Source: Lentzea terrae (GTDB taxonomy: Bacteria; Actinomycetota; Actinomycetes; Mycobacteriales; Pseudonocardiaceae). From it: DNA of 64,000 bases. A program made the position numbers and the translations under genes. This document shows, piece by piece, positions 49,090 through 57,480 of the stretch. The notes under the pieces were generated by a model. It was given only the letters and a program-made list of their open reading frames with translations. It ran no database searches and was not told where the DNA came from. Each line of letters starts with the position of its first letter. Position 1 is the first letter of the stretch. The stretch is from positions 129,652-193,651 of the forward strand of contig NZ_QFWW01000034.1 of assembly GCF_003265345.1 (NCBI RefSeq), written 5' to 3'.

Positions 49090-49962
49090 TCAGCGAAGTG
49101 AAGTCACTGAGTGTATCGACTGGCACACGAAGATGAGCCGTTCTCGCAACGGTTGCGCCCGCTCAGCGAACGCCGCCTGCCGCCGCACGTACTCCGCGCG
49201 CCCGTCCGGGGTCTCGATCGGCACCGGCTCGTAGCCCAGCCCTGCCAGGTCGTACGGGGACGCCTGCATGTCGAGTTCGCGCACGTCAGCGGCCAGTTCG
49301 AAGCAGTCGGCGACCAGGTCGGACGGCGTCGCCGGCTCCAGCTTGTACGCCCACTTGAACAGGTCCATGTTCGCGTGCAGGCACCCCGGCTGCTCGTTCG
49401 CGACCTGGTCCTCCCGCGTGGGCTGAATGGCGTTGCGAGGCCGCGCGGGCTGCGTGAAGAACCGGAACGCGTCGAAGTGCCCGCACTGGATCCGGCTCGC
49501 CTCGACCAACTGGTCGGTCCCGTCGCTGCCGAGCCGCAACGGCCACGCGTTGTGCCGGACCTCCTCCGGCTGCTGGCGGTAGACCATCGCCCATTCGTGC
49601 AGCCCGAAGCACCCCAGCCGCGCCGGCCGGCTCAGCGTGGCCGTGAGCAGCTCCCGCACGAACTCCACGGTCTTCTGGCGCTGTTGGCTGAAGCTCTCGA
49701 CGTCGAGCGTCACGCCGTCCGGAGTGGCCTTGTAGTGCGGAAACTCCAGATACTCGGCCGCGTCCTCGAGGACGATGCCCGGCCCCGGATGCCACCGTTC
49801 CAGCCTGATCGGCCGATGGCTGTAGTACGTGAAGAGGAAATCCATCACCGGGTGCTTCTCTTTGCGAAGCTTCCGCTCCTGGTGCGGCCCGGTGAACCGG
49901 CGCATGCGCGCGACGTGCGCATCACGCAATTCGTGCCATTCGGCTCGTTTCAGGACCTCCAC
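49090..49962 (-). CDS. 3-methyladenine DNA glycosylase-annotated family protein
   Basis: A 290-residue protein of an actinobacterial family commonly named 3-methyladenine DNA glycosylase. Conserved blocks are KHPVMDFLFTYYSHRPIRLE, GCFGLHEWAMVYRQQPEEVR, CGHFDAFRFFTQPARP, and EQPGCLHANMDLFKWAYKL. I see neither the HhH motif of AlkA nor the Tag zinc site, so the catalytic name is weakly supported. It is divergent from the DUF1801 gene with only 19 bases between the starts. Confidence 0.8.
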   Translation of the reverse strand: MEVLKRAEWHELRDAHVARMRRFTGPHQERKLRKEKHPVMDFLFTYYSHRPIRLERWHPGPGIVLEDAAEYLEFPHYKATPDGVTLDVESFSQQRQKTVEFVRELLTATLSRPARLGCFGLHEWAMVYRQQPEEVRHNAWPLRLGSDGTDQLVEASRIQCGHFDAFRFFTQPARPRNAIQPTREDQVANEQPGCLHANMDLFKWAYKLEPATPSDLVADCFELAADVRELDMQASPYDLAGLGYEPVPIETPDGRAEYVRRQAAFAERAQPLRERLIFVCQSIHSVTSLR

Positions 49963-49981
49963 GAGCGATTACCGTACGCGC

Positions 49982-50428
49982 ATGGTGCAGAGCAAAGCCT
50001 CCACGGTCGCCGAGTACCTCGCCGAACTGCCTGATCAGCAGCGTGCCGAGGTCAGCGCTGTGCGCGACGTCATCGTCGCCAACCTCCCCGACGGCTACGT
50101 CGAGGGCATGCAGTGGGGAATGATCACCTGGCACGTGCCGCTGGAGGTGAGCGGCCCGACCTACAACAAGCAGCCCCTGAGCTACGTGGCCCTGGCCGCC
50201 CAGAAGAACTACTACTCGGTCTACCTCACCACCGTGAACGGCCCCGGCGAGGACTCGTTCCGCTCCAGGTACGCGACCACCGGCAAGAAGCTCGACATGG
50301 GCAAGTCCTGCGTCCGCTTCAAACGCGCCTCGGACCTGGCCCTCGACGTCATCGGCGAGGAGATCACCCGCCACTCGGTCCGCGACTTCCTCGACTGGCA
50401 CCGCGCAAACGGCTCGGTGAAGACCTAA
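49982..50428 (+). CDS. DUF1801 domain protein
   Basis: A 148-residue small alpha/beta protein. The family pattern is TVAEYLAELPDQQRAEVSAV, then GYVEGMQWGMITWHVPL (the conserved W-G-x-x-x-Y/W region) and KNYYSVYLTTVNGPGE. The start is ATG 49982. Related YdhG/YdeI-type proteins have no clear activity. Its stop overlaps the stop region of the convergent zinc-ribbon gene by 4 bases. Confidence 0.85.
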   Translation: MVQSKASTVAEYLAELPDQQRAEVSAVRDVIVANLPDGYVEGMQWGMITWHVPLEVSGPTYNKQPLSYVALAAQKNYYSVYLTTVNGPGEDSFRSRYATTGKKLDMGKSCVRFKRASDLALDVIGEEITRHSVRDFLDWHRANGSVKT

Positions 50429-50670
50429 AGCGGCGGCACCAGCCCGTTGAACGTCCGCGCGCCGTTGCAATGCGGGCACTCCCGCCCGTTGTCCACGGTC
50501 CGCGGCGCACCGCCGATGAGCGCCAGCGTGGGCGACGCGATGTAGCTGGCGCCTCCGCACAGGTGGCAGACCGTGCGCGGTTCGGGCGTGACGGCGAAGA
50601 GGTCGTCCGGGTCTTCCTCGTCCTCGAAGTCGTCGTCCTCGGCGAACTCGTCCTCGTCGTCCTCACTCAT
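50425..50670 (-). CDS. Small acidic zinc-ribbon protein
   Basis: An 81-residue protein. The first about 25 residues are almost all Asp/Glu (DDEDEFAEDDDFEDEEDPDD). The rest holds two CxxC pairs (CHLCGG and CPHCNG), 31 residues apart, a likely structural zinc site. ATG 50670 is the natural start; a longer frame upstream is a shadow. Function is unknown. It lies just downstream of the Imm63-like gene on the same strand. Confidence 0.7.
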   Translation of the reverse strand: MSEDDEDEFAEDDDFEDEEDPDDLFAVTPEPRTVCHLCGGASYIASPTLALIGGAPRTVDNGRECPHCNGARTFNGLVPPL

Positions 50671-50680
50671 GGTGCACAAC

Positions 50681-51046
50681 CTAGTGGGTCGGCCGGGATG
50701 CACGCGCACGCTCCGCCCAGCGCGGGTCCAGCGTGCCGAGCAGCTCCTCCTGCCGCCGGAACGCCGTGAACCGCTGCTCCTCGCCGGGAACCGGGTGCTG
50801 CACGGCCCACGAGTACGCCATCGTCCGCGTGACCTCGAACAGCGCCCAGTACAGGATCTCGTCGAGCTTCGTCGTCTCCTTCGCGAACAGCCGCTGCCCG
50901 CGCTCGTACGCGACCAGCCGGTAGACCGGCCCCTCCGACACCTCGATGAACGGGTGGCCACCGTCGAAGTTCTCGAACCCGACCATCCACGAAGCGCCGA
51001 TCTGCTGCCGCAGAGCCTCCAGCCGGGTGGCCAGCTCGGACTTCAC
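50681..51046 (-). CDS. Imm63-like protein
   Basis: A 121-residue protein resembling Immunity protein 63: HPFIEVSEGPVYRLVAYERG, LDEILYWALFEVTRTMAYSW, and FTAFRRQEELLGTLDPRWAE. It starts at GTG 51046, overlapping the HxlR stop as GTGA, so the two are translationally coupled. No polymorphic toxin lies in the window, so an immunity role is doubtful here. It may be a domesticated member. Confidence 0.68.
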   Translation of the reverse strand: MKSELATRLEALRQQIGASWMVGFENFDGGHPFIEVSEGPVYRLVAYERGQRLFAKETTKLDEILYWALFEVTRTMAYSWAVQHPVPGEEQRFTAFRRQEELLGTLDPRWAERARASRPTH

Positions 51047-51468
51047 GACGCCGCCGAAGAACGGGTCAGCGACTCCATGGAAGCCTCGCCGCCGCACGAC
51101 GCGCACACGACGCGTGGCTCCAGCAGGTGCCCACAAGAGTGCTCGTACACGAGCGGGAGGGGCCCCTCGGTCACGTAGGCGTCGCCCCACTCCTTGAGCA
51201 TCAGGAGCACGTTGTGCAGCGCGCGGCCCGCGTCGGTCAGGTGGTACTCGTGCCGTGGCGGATGCGAGGAGTACTGGTGCTTCTCCAGCACGCCGAACGC
51301 GACCAGCTTCTTCAGCCGCGCGGCGAGCACGTCGCGGGAGGCGCCGGTGTTCGCGGCGATCTGGTCGAAGCGGGTGTTGCCGAAGAAGACCTCGCGCAAC
51401 GCCAGCAGTGACCAGCGTTCGCCGACTACCTCCAGCGCGTTCGCGACGGAGCAGCTTCGAGGGGCCAT
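51043..51468 (-). CDS. HxlR-family regulator with C-terminal Cys motif
   Basis: A 141-residue winged-helix regulator: VANALEVVGERWSLLALREV, ASRDVLAARLKKLVAFGVLE, and HEYHLTDAGRALHNVLLMLK. HxlR proteins usually end near residue 115. This one adds a tail HSCGHLLEPRVVCASCGGEA with His and four Cys, which may bind metal or react with electrophiles. It is divergent from an SDR gene, with two palindromes between the starts. It is co-transcribed with the Imm63-like gene. Confidence 0.9.
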   Translation of the reverse strand: MAPRSCSVANALEVVGERWSLLALREVFFGNTRFDQIAANTGASRDVLAARLKKLVAFGVLEKHQYSSHPPRHEYHLTDAGRALHNVLLMLKEWGDAYVTEGPLPLVYEHSCGHLLEPRVVCASCGGEASMESLTRSSAAS

Positions 51469-51487
51469 GTGACCATCCTAGCAGTGG

Positions 51488-51535
51488 GTTGGCAAATCCA
51501 ACTGACTGCCGCTACGGTTAGTTGGAAATCCCAAC
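51488..51535. promoter_or_regulatory. Twin HxlR operators
   Basis: The same palindrome, GTTGG-N5-CCAAC, occurs twice: 51488-51502 and 51521-51535. Centres are 33 bases apart, about three DNA turns, so two dimers would bind on one face. It lies between hxlR (start 51468) and the SDR gene (start 51549). Confidence 0.8.
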
Positions 51536-51548
51536 TCAGGAGGTAGAG

Positions 51549-52205
51549 ATGGAACTCAACGGTGTTGCGGTGCTGGTGACCGGTGCCAACCGCGGGCTCG
51601 GCCGGGCGTTCGCCCAGGAGTTGCGGAAGCGCGGGGCGAAGGTCTACGCCGGTGCGCGCAATCCGGCGTCCGTTGTGGACGAGGGCGTGGTCCCGGTTCA
51701 GCTGGACGTGACCGACGATGCGTCCGTCGCGGCCGCGGCCAAGGCGCTCGGCGACGTCTCGATCGTGATCAACAACGCCGGGGTGGCCGTCGGCGGCGCG
51801 GATGTTGACAGCATCAAGGCAGAATTCGACGTCAACTTCTACGGGCTCGTCCGCACGACGGACGAGTTCGCACCCATTCTGAAAGCCAATGGCGGTGGCG
51901 TGCTCGTCAACGTGCTGAGCGTGCTGTCGTTCATCGGCTGGCCTGGTGCGCGCGGCTACGCGGCGTCCAAGGCGGCCGGGTGGTCGCTCACCCAGTCGAC
52001 GCGGGAAGCGTTGCGAGAGCAGGGAACTCGCGTCATCGCCGTGCACGCCGGGTTCATCGACACGGACATGGCGTCCGGAGTCGACGCCCCGAAGATCGCG
52101 CCGGAGGACGTCGTTTCCCAGGTGCTGCAAGCGATTCAGAACGGTGATGACGAGGTGCTCGCGGACGACCTCACTCGTTCGGTGAAAGCCGCACTGGCCT
52201 CTTGA
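51549..52205 (+). CDS. Short-chain dehydrogenase/reductase
   Basis: A 218-residue classical SDR. VLVTGANRGLGRAFAQELRK is the TGxxxGxG cofactor loop, SIVINNAGVAVGG the NNAG block, SVLSFIGWPG holds the catalytic Ser and YAASKAA the YxxxK. ATG 51549 has AGGAGG 6 bases upstream. Expression is probably controlled by the divergent HxlR through the twin operators. The substrate may be an aldehyde or quinone; this is inference from HxlR biology. Confidence 0.92.
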   Translation: MELNGVAVLVTGANRGLGRAFAQELRKRGAKVYAGARNPASVVDEGVVPVQLDVTDDASVAAAAKALGDVSIVINNAGVAVGGADVDSIKAEFDVNFYGLVRTTDEFAPILKANGGGVLVNVLSVLSFIGWPGARGYAASKAAGWSLTQSTREALREQGTRVIAVHAGFIDTDMASGVDAPKIAPEDVVSQVLQAIQNGDDEVLADDLTRSVKAALAS

Positions 52206-52318
52206 GACGGTTTCGGGACTAGGTGTTCCCCCTGAGCGTCCGGCGTAGGTTTCCGCCGCATCCGAACCGCTGCGGGAGCGTTCTCACGCATCCGCCTGGG
52301 GCGCTTAGGGGAACAACG

Positions 52319-53767
52319 ATGCTCAACAGACGAGGCGTGCTCGCCGCGGGTGGTCTCGCGGCAGGCGTTTTCGGTGTGCCGCAACTGCTCACGCCCGCTC
52401 AGGGGCACGAAGCGCACGGGACTGAGTTTCAGGAGTCGAAGACCTTCACCGGAGCCAAACCGGAGATAGTGCCGTGGACACGGCCGATGCCCGTGCCGCC
52501 GGTGCTCAGACCACTGGTGTCGACACCGAAGCAGGAGATCTACCAGCTCTCGATCGACCGGACGACCGCGGAGATCCTGCCCGGCCTGCAGTCGCCCGTC
52601 ATGGGGTTCGGCGGGCAGTTCGTGGGCCCGACGATCAAGGCGAAGACCGGTCGCAAAACGCTGATCATGCTGCAGAACAAGATGGACGAGGCCGCCAACG
52701 TCCACCTGCACGGCGGGCACGTGCCGGCCGAGCACGACGGCCACCCGAAGGATCTCGTCGAGCCCGGCCGCACCCGGCTCTACCTCTACCCGAACACCCA
52801 GCAGGGCACGACCCTCTGGTACCACGACCACAGTCACGGCAACGAGGCCGCACACGTCTACTTAGGACTGCACGGCGCCTACGTCATCGAGGACGACTCC
52901 GAGCGCGCGCTGAACCTGCCGTCCGGCGCGTACGACGTCCCGATCCTGTTGCGCGACATCCAGTTCGACGACAGCGGCAACATCGTGGTCTTCGACGACC
53001 CGGCCAAGCGCACGGTCGTCCTCGCGAACGGCGTCCCGCAGCCCTACTTCGAGGTCGCCGCGCGCAAGTACCGGTTCCGCCTGATCAACTCCGCCAACCA
53101 GCGCGTCTTCAAGCTCAGGCTGACCGGCGACACGTTCACCCGCATCGGCTCCGACGGCGGCCTGCTCGCCAATTCCGTCGAGGCGGAGGAGCTCATCCTC
53201 TCCTCCGCCGAACGGACTGACGTCGTCATCGACTTCACGAAGTACCCGGTCGGCACCAAAGTCCTCCTGACCGACGCCGCCGCGGGCGAGATCCTGCGCT
53301 TCGACGTCGTCCGCCGCGCCTCGGACTCGAGCCGCGTCCCCGCCGTGCTGCGCCCGCTGCCCGCGATGCCACTCTCCACAGTGGACCGCGAGGTCGACCT
53401 GGCGTTCGTCTTCAAGCCCAACGAGCGCCCGGACGGCGTGATCAACGGCAAGGTCTTCGACATGGACCGCGTCGACTTCACGATCAAGCGCGGCTCCACC
53501 GAGACGTGGCTCATCAAGAGCTCCGACCCGGCCGGCGTCAAGCACAACTTCCACCTGCACCTGGTCCAGTTCCGCGTGCTGGAGCGCAACGGCGGCCCGC
53601 CCCTGCCGAGCGACGCGGGCCTCAAGGACACGATCCCGATCAGCGCGGGCGAGACCGTCAAGGTGCAGGCCACGTTCACCGGCTACACCGGCCGCTACGT
53701 CTACCACTGCCACTTCCTCGAGCACTCGTGGATCGGCATGATGGCGCAGCTCGAAATCGTGCCCTGA
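52319..53767 (+). CDS. Multicopper oxidase (phenoxazinone synthase/CotA/bilirubin oxidase-like)
   Basis: A 482-residue exported three-domain copper oxidase. A Tat-type signal (NRRGVLAAGGLAAGVFGV) leads. All copper motifs are seen: NVHLHGGH, TLWYHDHSHG, HNFHLHLVQF and YHCHFLEHSWIGMM (type 1 Cys, and Met as axial ligand). ATG 52319 has GGGGA upstream. One TTA leucine codon is at 52862-52864, which may make translation depend on a bldA-type tRNA. It lies just before the RND genes but 155 bases apart; no regulator adjoins. Confidence 0.93.
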   Translation: MLNRRGVLAAGGLAAGVFGVPQLLTPAQGHEAHGTEFQESKTFTGAKPEIVPWTRPMPVPPVLRPLVSTPKQEIYQLSIDRTTAEILPGLQSPVMGFGGQFVGPTIKAKTGRKTLIMLQNKMDEAANVHLHGGHVPAEHDGHPKDLVEPGRTRLYLYPNTQQGTTLWYHDHSHGNEAAHVYLGLHGAYVIEDDSERALNLPSGAYDVPILLRDIQFDDSGNIVVFDDPAKRTVVLANGVPQPYFEVAARKYRFRLINSANQRVFKLRLTGDTFTRIGSDGGLLANSVEAEELILSSAERTDVVIDFTKYPVGTKVLLTDAAAGEILRFDVVRRASDSSRVPAVLRPLPAMPLSTVDREVDLAFVFKPNERPDGVINGKVFDMDRVDFTIKRGSTETWLIKSSDPAGVKHNFHLHLVQFRVLERNGGPPLPSDAGLKDTIPISAGETVKVQATFTGYTGRYVYHCHFLEHSWIGMMAQLEIVP

Positions 53768-53833
53768 GCCGAGTGGAGGAGTCCCCGCGCGAACGGCCGA
53801 GGCCGCCCAGGTGACGAGCACGGTGTGAGAGGA

Positions 53834-53850
53834 CTATGAGGCTGCTATGA
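53834..53850 (+). promoter_or_regulatory. Direct repeat upstream of the RND operon
   Basis: CTATGA at 53834-53839 and again at 53845-53850, with an 11-base period (one DNA turn), as OmpR-type response regulators prefer. It lies 72 bases before the first RND gene. No partner regulator is adjacent. Confidence 0.4.
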
Positions 53851-53921
53851 GCGGCCTGTGACCAGGTGCGTTCATCTTCGCTCCATGCCTGCAGGGTCAT
53901 CGGAGTGAAGGGTCCCCGGCC

Positions 53922-56900
53922 ATGATGCGTTGGATCGTCGGGTCGAGCCAGAAGTACCGCCGTCTCGTCCTGGCGGTCGCGGTCGCCCTGATCGCGCTCG
54001 GCTTCGTGCAGCTGCGCAACAGCAGCGTTGAGGCACTGCCCGAATTCGGGCCAGTGAGGGTCGACGTCCAGGTGGAGGCGCTGGGACTGTCCGCGGAAGA
54101 GGTCGAGAACCTCATCACGAACCCCATCGAGAACGAGTTCTTCAACGGGATTCCGTGGCTCGCGAAGCTGGAGTCGCGCACCATTCCCGGTCTCACGTCG
54201 ATGGAAATGACGTTCGAACCGGGCACGGATCCCATCCGTGCCCGGCAGGTCGTGCAGGAGCGCCTGACCATGGCGCCGGCGCTGCCACAGGCGTCGTCCA
54301 AGCCGCCGCTGGTGGTGCAGCCCCTGTCGTCCACCGGCCGGTTGATGATGATCGGGTTGTCGTCCAAGGACAAGTCGCTGATCGACATGTCGCTGTTGTC
54401 GCGGTGGACGGTCGTGCCGCGGTTGCTCAGCGTGCCCGGCGTGGCGAACGTGGCGATCTGGGGCTTCCGCGACCGGCAGTTGCAGGTGCAGGTCGACCCG
54501 TCACAGCTCGCGACGAACGCCGTGACGCTGGACCAGGTGCTGCGCACGTCGGCCAACGCGCTGTGGGTGTCACCGCTGACGTTCGTCGAGGCGTCCACGC
54601 CAGGGCTCGGTGGCTTCGTGGACACGAAGAACCAGCGCATCGAGATCCAGCACAACCAGCCGATCAAGACGGCCGCCGAGCTCGGCAAGGTGACGATCCA
54701 GGGTGCGGAGGACCGCGGCCTGAAGCTCGCCGACGTCGCCTCGATCACCGAGGACCACCAGATCCTCATCGGTGACGCGGTCGTCAACGACCAGCCGAAC
54801 CTGATGCTCGTCGTCGAGCGGTTCCCCGGCAGCAGCGTCTCCGAGGTCACCAAGAACGTCGAGGCCGCGCTGAACGAGCTGCGGCCCGGCCTGCCCGGCG
54901 TGCAGATGGACACGACGGTCTACCGGCCGGCGTCGTTCGTCGACCGGATGAAGGAGAACCTGGTCGCGACGCTGCTCATCGGTGCTCTCCTGCTGCTGCT
55001 CGTGCTCGGCGCCTTCCTGTTCCACTGGCGCAGCGCGCTGGTCAGCCTCGTCACCGTGGCGGCATCGCTCGGGGCGACCGTGCTCGTCCTGTCCTGGTTC
55101 GGAATACCGCTGAACCTGATGACGGTGGCGGGCCTGGTGATGGCGCTGGCTGTGGTGATCGACGACGCCGTCGTGGGTGTGGAGAACGTCCGGCAACGGC
55201 TGCGGGAGCGCGGTGAGACGTCCGCCGGCGACGTGATCGGCGCGGCGATCGTCGAGGTGCGGGGGCCGTTGTTCGTCGCGGCGGTCATCACCGCGGTGTC
55301 GGTCGTGCCGCTGCTCGTGCTCGACGGTGTGCGGGGCGCGTTCCTCACGCCGGTGGCGGTCGCGTTCCTGATCGCGACGACGGTGTCGCTGCTGAGCGCG
55401 TTGATCGTGGCGCCCGTGCTGGCCACGATGCTGCTGGCGAAGGAGTCGTTGGCGCACAAGCCATCCCCGGTCGCGGCCTGGATGGAACGCCGCTACGACG
55501 GGCTGGTGTCGTACTTCGTGCGCTTCCGCTTGGCGGGGTACGCGCTCGGTGCGGTGTTGCTGATCGCGGCCGCGGTGGCGCTGCCGTTGCTCGGTGCCCA
55601 GCCGCTGGCGCCGACGCTGCAGGAACGCGACGTGCTGATCAAGTGGGAGGCAGCTCCCGGCGCTTCCCGCCCGGAGATGAACCGGATCACGTCCGCGCTC
55701 ACCGCCGAACTGCGCTCGACGAACGGCGTGCGCAACGCGGGAGCGCACACCGGACGCGCGCTGGCGTCCGACCAGATCGTCAACATCAACTCCGGTGAGG
55801 TCTGGGTCAGCATGCGCCCGGAGGCCAACTACGACAGCACCTTGAACGCGGTGCGCTCGGTCGTCGAGGGCTATCCCGGCATCCGCAGCGAGGTGGTCAC
55901 CTACTCGGACCGCCAGGTCCGTGACGTCCTCAGCCGCGGCACGACCGCCGACCTCGTCGTGCGCGTCTACGGCAACGACTACGGCGTGCTCAACGACAAG
56001 GCGAACGAGGTGCTGGGCATCATCAAGGGCATCGAGGGCGTCACCGACCCGCGGATCAACTCGACCGAGGTCCAGCCGACCATGGAGATCGAGGTCCTCG
56101 TGGACCGCGCGGCGAAGTACGGCCTCAAGCCCGGCGACGTCCGCAGGCAGTCCGCGACGCTGGTCGCGGCCACCGTGGCGGGCAACCTGTTCGACGACCA
56201 GAAGATCTTCGAGGTCGTGGTGTGGGGCAAGCCGGAACTGCGCCGCAACCCCGACTCCGTCAAGAACCTGCTGATCGACGCGCCGACCGGTGGACCGGAC
56301 GGCGGGCCGACCCAGGTGAAGCTGAGCGAGGTCGCGGACGTCCGGGTCTCGCCGAAGCCCGCGATGATCACGCACGACCAGGTGTCGCGCAGCATCGACG
56401 TGGTCGCGAACGTCCGCGGCCAGTCGCTGGCCGACGTCACGGCCACCGTGTCCGACCGCGTCAAGGGTGTGAGCTTCCCGCGTGAACACCACCTCGAGGT
56501 GCTCGGCGAGAGCCAGGCCCGGTCGGCGTCGGACTTCCGCGTGTGGACCTACATCGCGGGCGCCGCGGTCCTGATCTACTTCCTGCTCCAGGCGGGTCTG
56601 CACAGCTGGCGGCTGGCCACACTGCAGTTCCTCCTGCTGCCGGCGGCTCTGTCGGGTGGCGTGGTGGCCGCCGTGCTCGCCGGGTCCTCGATGTCGGTCG
56701 CCGCGTTGCTGGGCCTGCTCGCCGTGCTGGCTGTGGCCGTGCGCACCGGCGTGCTGCAGATCGCTGCGCTGCAAGGACAGGCGGCCACCGGTCCCGATGT
56801 CGTGCGGAGTGCGCGAGAACGGTTCACCCCGGCGGTGACCGGACTGCTGGCGACCGGCCTCGTCCTCGTGCCGTTCGCGGTCTACGGCGCCGTGACCGGA

Positions 56901-57041
56901 CTCGAGGTTCTCGCCCCGCTCGCGCTGGTCGTGGTGGGCGGCCTGGTCACCACCGCACTGGTGAACCTGTTGGTGCTACCCGGTCTCTACCCCCAGTTCG
57001 CCGCTCACGAGAAGACAGCTGAGGAGAACGCGGATGTCTAG
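53922..57041 (+). CDS. RND-superfamily efflux permease 1
   Basis: A 1039-residue inner-membrane transporter with 12 predicted helices and two large extracytoplasmic loops. Helix 4 has LAVVIDDAVVGVENVRQR with the paired Asp of the proton relay. Helix 10 has VLAVAVRTGVLQ, where the usual Lys/Asn positions read Arg-Thr, so the C-terminal half is less conserved than in permease 2. It begins MMRWIVGSSQKYRRLVLAVA. The stop overlaps the lipoprotein start by 8 bases. It is likely one half of a hetero-trimeric pump. Metal or drug specificity is unclear. Confidence 0.88.
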   Translation: MMRWIVGSSQKYRRLVLAVAVALIALGFVQLRNSSVEALPEFGPVRVDVQVEALGLSAEEVENLITNPIENEFFNGIPWLAKLESRTIPGLTSMEMTFEPGTDPIRARQVVQERLTMAPALPQASSKPPLVVQPLSSTGRLMMIGLSSKDKSLIDMSLLSRWTVVPRLLSVPGVANVAIWGFRDRQLQVQVDPSQLATNAVTLDQVLRTSANALWVSPLTFVEASTPGLGGFVDTKNQRIEIQHNQPIKTAAELGKVTIQGAEDRGLKLADVASITEDHQILIGDAVVNDQPNLMLVVERFPGSSVSEVTKNVEAALNELRPGLPGVQMDTTVYRPASFVDRMKENLVATLLIGALLLLLVLGAFLFHWRSALVSLVTVAASLGATVLVLSWFGIPLNLMTVAGLVMALAVVIDDAVVGVENVRQRLRERGETSAGDVIGAAIVEVRGPLFVAAVITAVSVVPLLVLDGVRGAFLTPVAVAFLIATTVSLLSALIVAPVLATMLLAKESLAHKPSPVAAWMERRYDGLVSYFVRFRLAGYALGAVLLIAAAVALPLLGAQPLAPTLQERDVLIKWEAAPGASRPEMNRITSALTAELRSTNGVRNAGAHTGRALASDQIVNINSGEVWVSMRPEANYDSTLNAVRSVVEGYPGIRSEVVTYSDRQVRDVLSRGTTADLVVRVYGNDYGVLNDKANEVLGIIKGIEGVTDPRINSTEVQPTMEIEVLVDRAAKYGLKPGDVRRQSATLVAATVAGNLFDDQKIFEVVVWGKPELRRNPDSVKNLLIDAPTGGPDGGPTQVKLSEVADVRVSPKPAMITHDQVSRSIDVVANVRGQSLADVTATVSDRVKGVSFPREHHLEVLGESQARSASDFRVWTYIAGAAVLIYFLLQAGLHSWRLATLQFLLLPAALSGGVVAAVLAGSSMSVAALLGLLAVLAVAVRTGVLQIAALQGQAATGPDVVRSARERFTPAVTGLLATGLVLVPFAVYGAVTGLEVLAPLALVVVGGLVTTALVNLLVLPGLYPQFAAHEKTAEENADV

Positions 57042-57474
57042 CCAACGATGGGCCGCGGCGGCCCTGATCGTCCTCGGCCTGGGAGCGGCGGGCTGCAACG
57101 CCCCCACCTCGGCCACCGGTCCCGCCCAGGAGAAGCCGGCGAAGGTGGAAGCGATCCAGGGCAAGAGCGTGAAGAGCGTGACCCTGACCGACCAGGCTGA
57201 GAAACGCGTCGGCGTCGAGACGACCACGGTCGCCACCGCCGCCACCGGAACGGTGGTGCCGTATCAGGCGGTGCTCTACACACCGGACGGCAAGACCTGG
57301 GTCTACACCGTCGCCGGAACGCGCCAGTACGTGCGCGAGGAGGTCACCATCGCGAACGTGGGCGGCAACGCGGGCGACGAGGCGTTCCTCTCCTCCGGCC
57401 CCAAGGCGGGGACCACGATCGTCAAGATCGGTCTGATCGAGCTGTACGGAGCCGAACTCGGCGTCGGGAAGTAG
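57034..57474 (+). CDS. Small lipoprotein, minimal membrane-fusion-like adaptor
   Basis: A 146-residue lipoprotein. The signal ALIVLGLGAAGCNAPTS has a lipobox with Cys21. The mature part (KSVKSVTLTDQAEKRVGVET, PYQAVLYTPDGKTWVYTVAG, VREEVTIANVGGNAGDEAFL) looks like the barrel and membrane-proximal part of an RND adaptor, without the hairpin and lipoyl regions. That would suit a bacterium with no outer membrane. It lies between two RND permeases (8-base overlap, 6-base gap), so it surely belongs to the pump. Confidence 0.8.
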   Translation: MSSQRWAAAALIVLGLGAAGCNAPTSATGPAQEKPAKVEAIQGKSVKSVTLTDQAEKRVGVETTTVATAATGTVVPYQAVLYTPDGKTWVYTVAGTRQYVREEVTIANVGGNAGDEAFLSSGPKAGTTIVKIGLIELYGAELGVGK

Positions 57475-57480
57475 CCGGCC

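Noticed and set aside
49888-49914. TGAACC-N15-CGT upstream of the DUF1801 gene, as another SigL site
   Set aside because: The spacer is 15, not 16, and it lies inside the divergent glycosylase coding region; probably chance.
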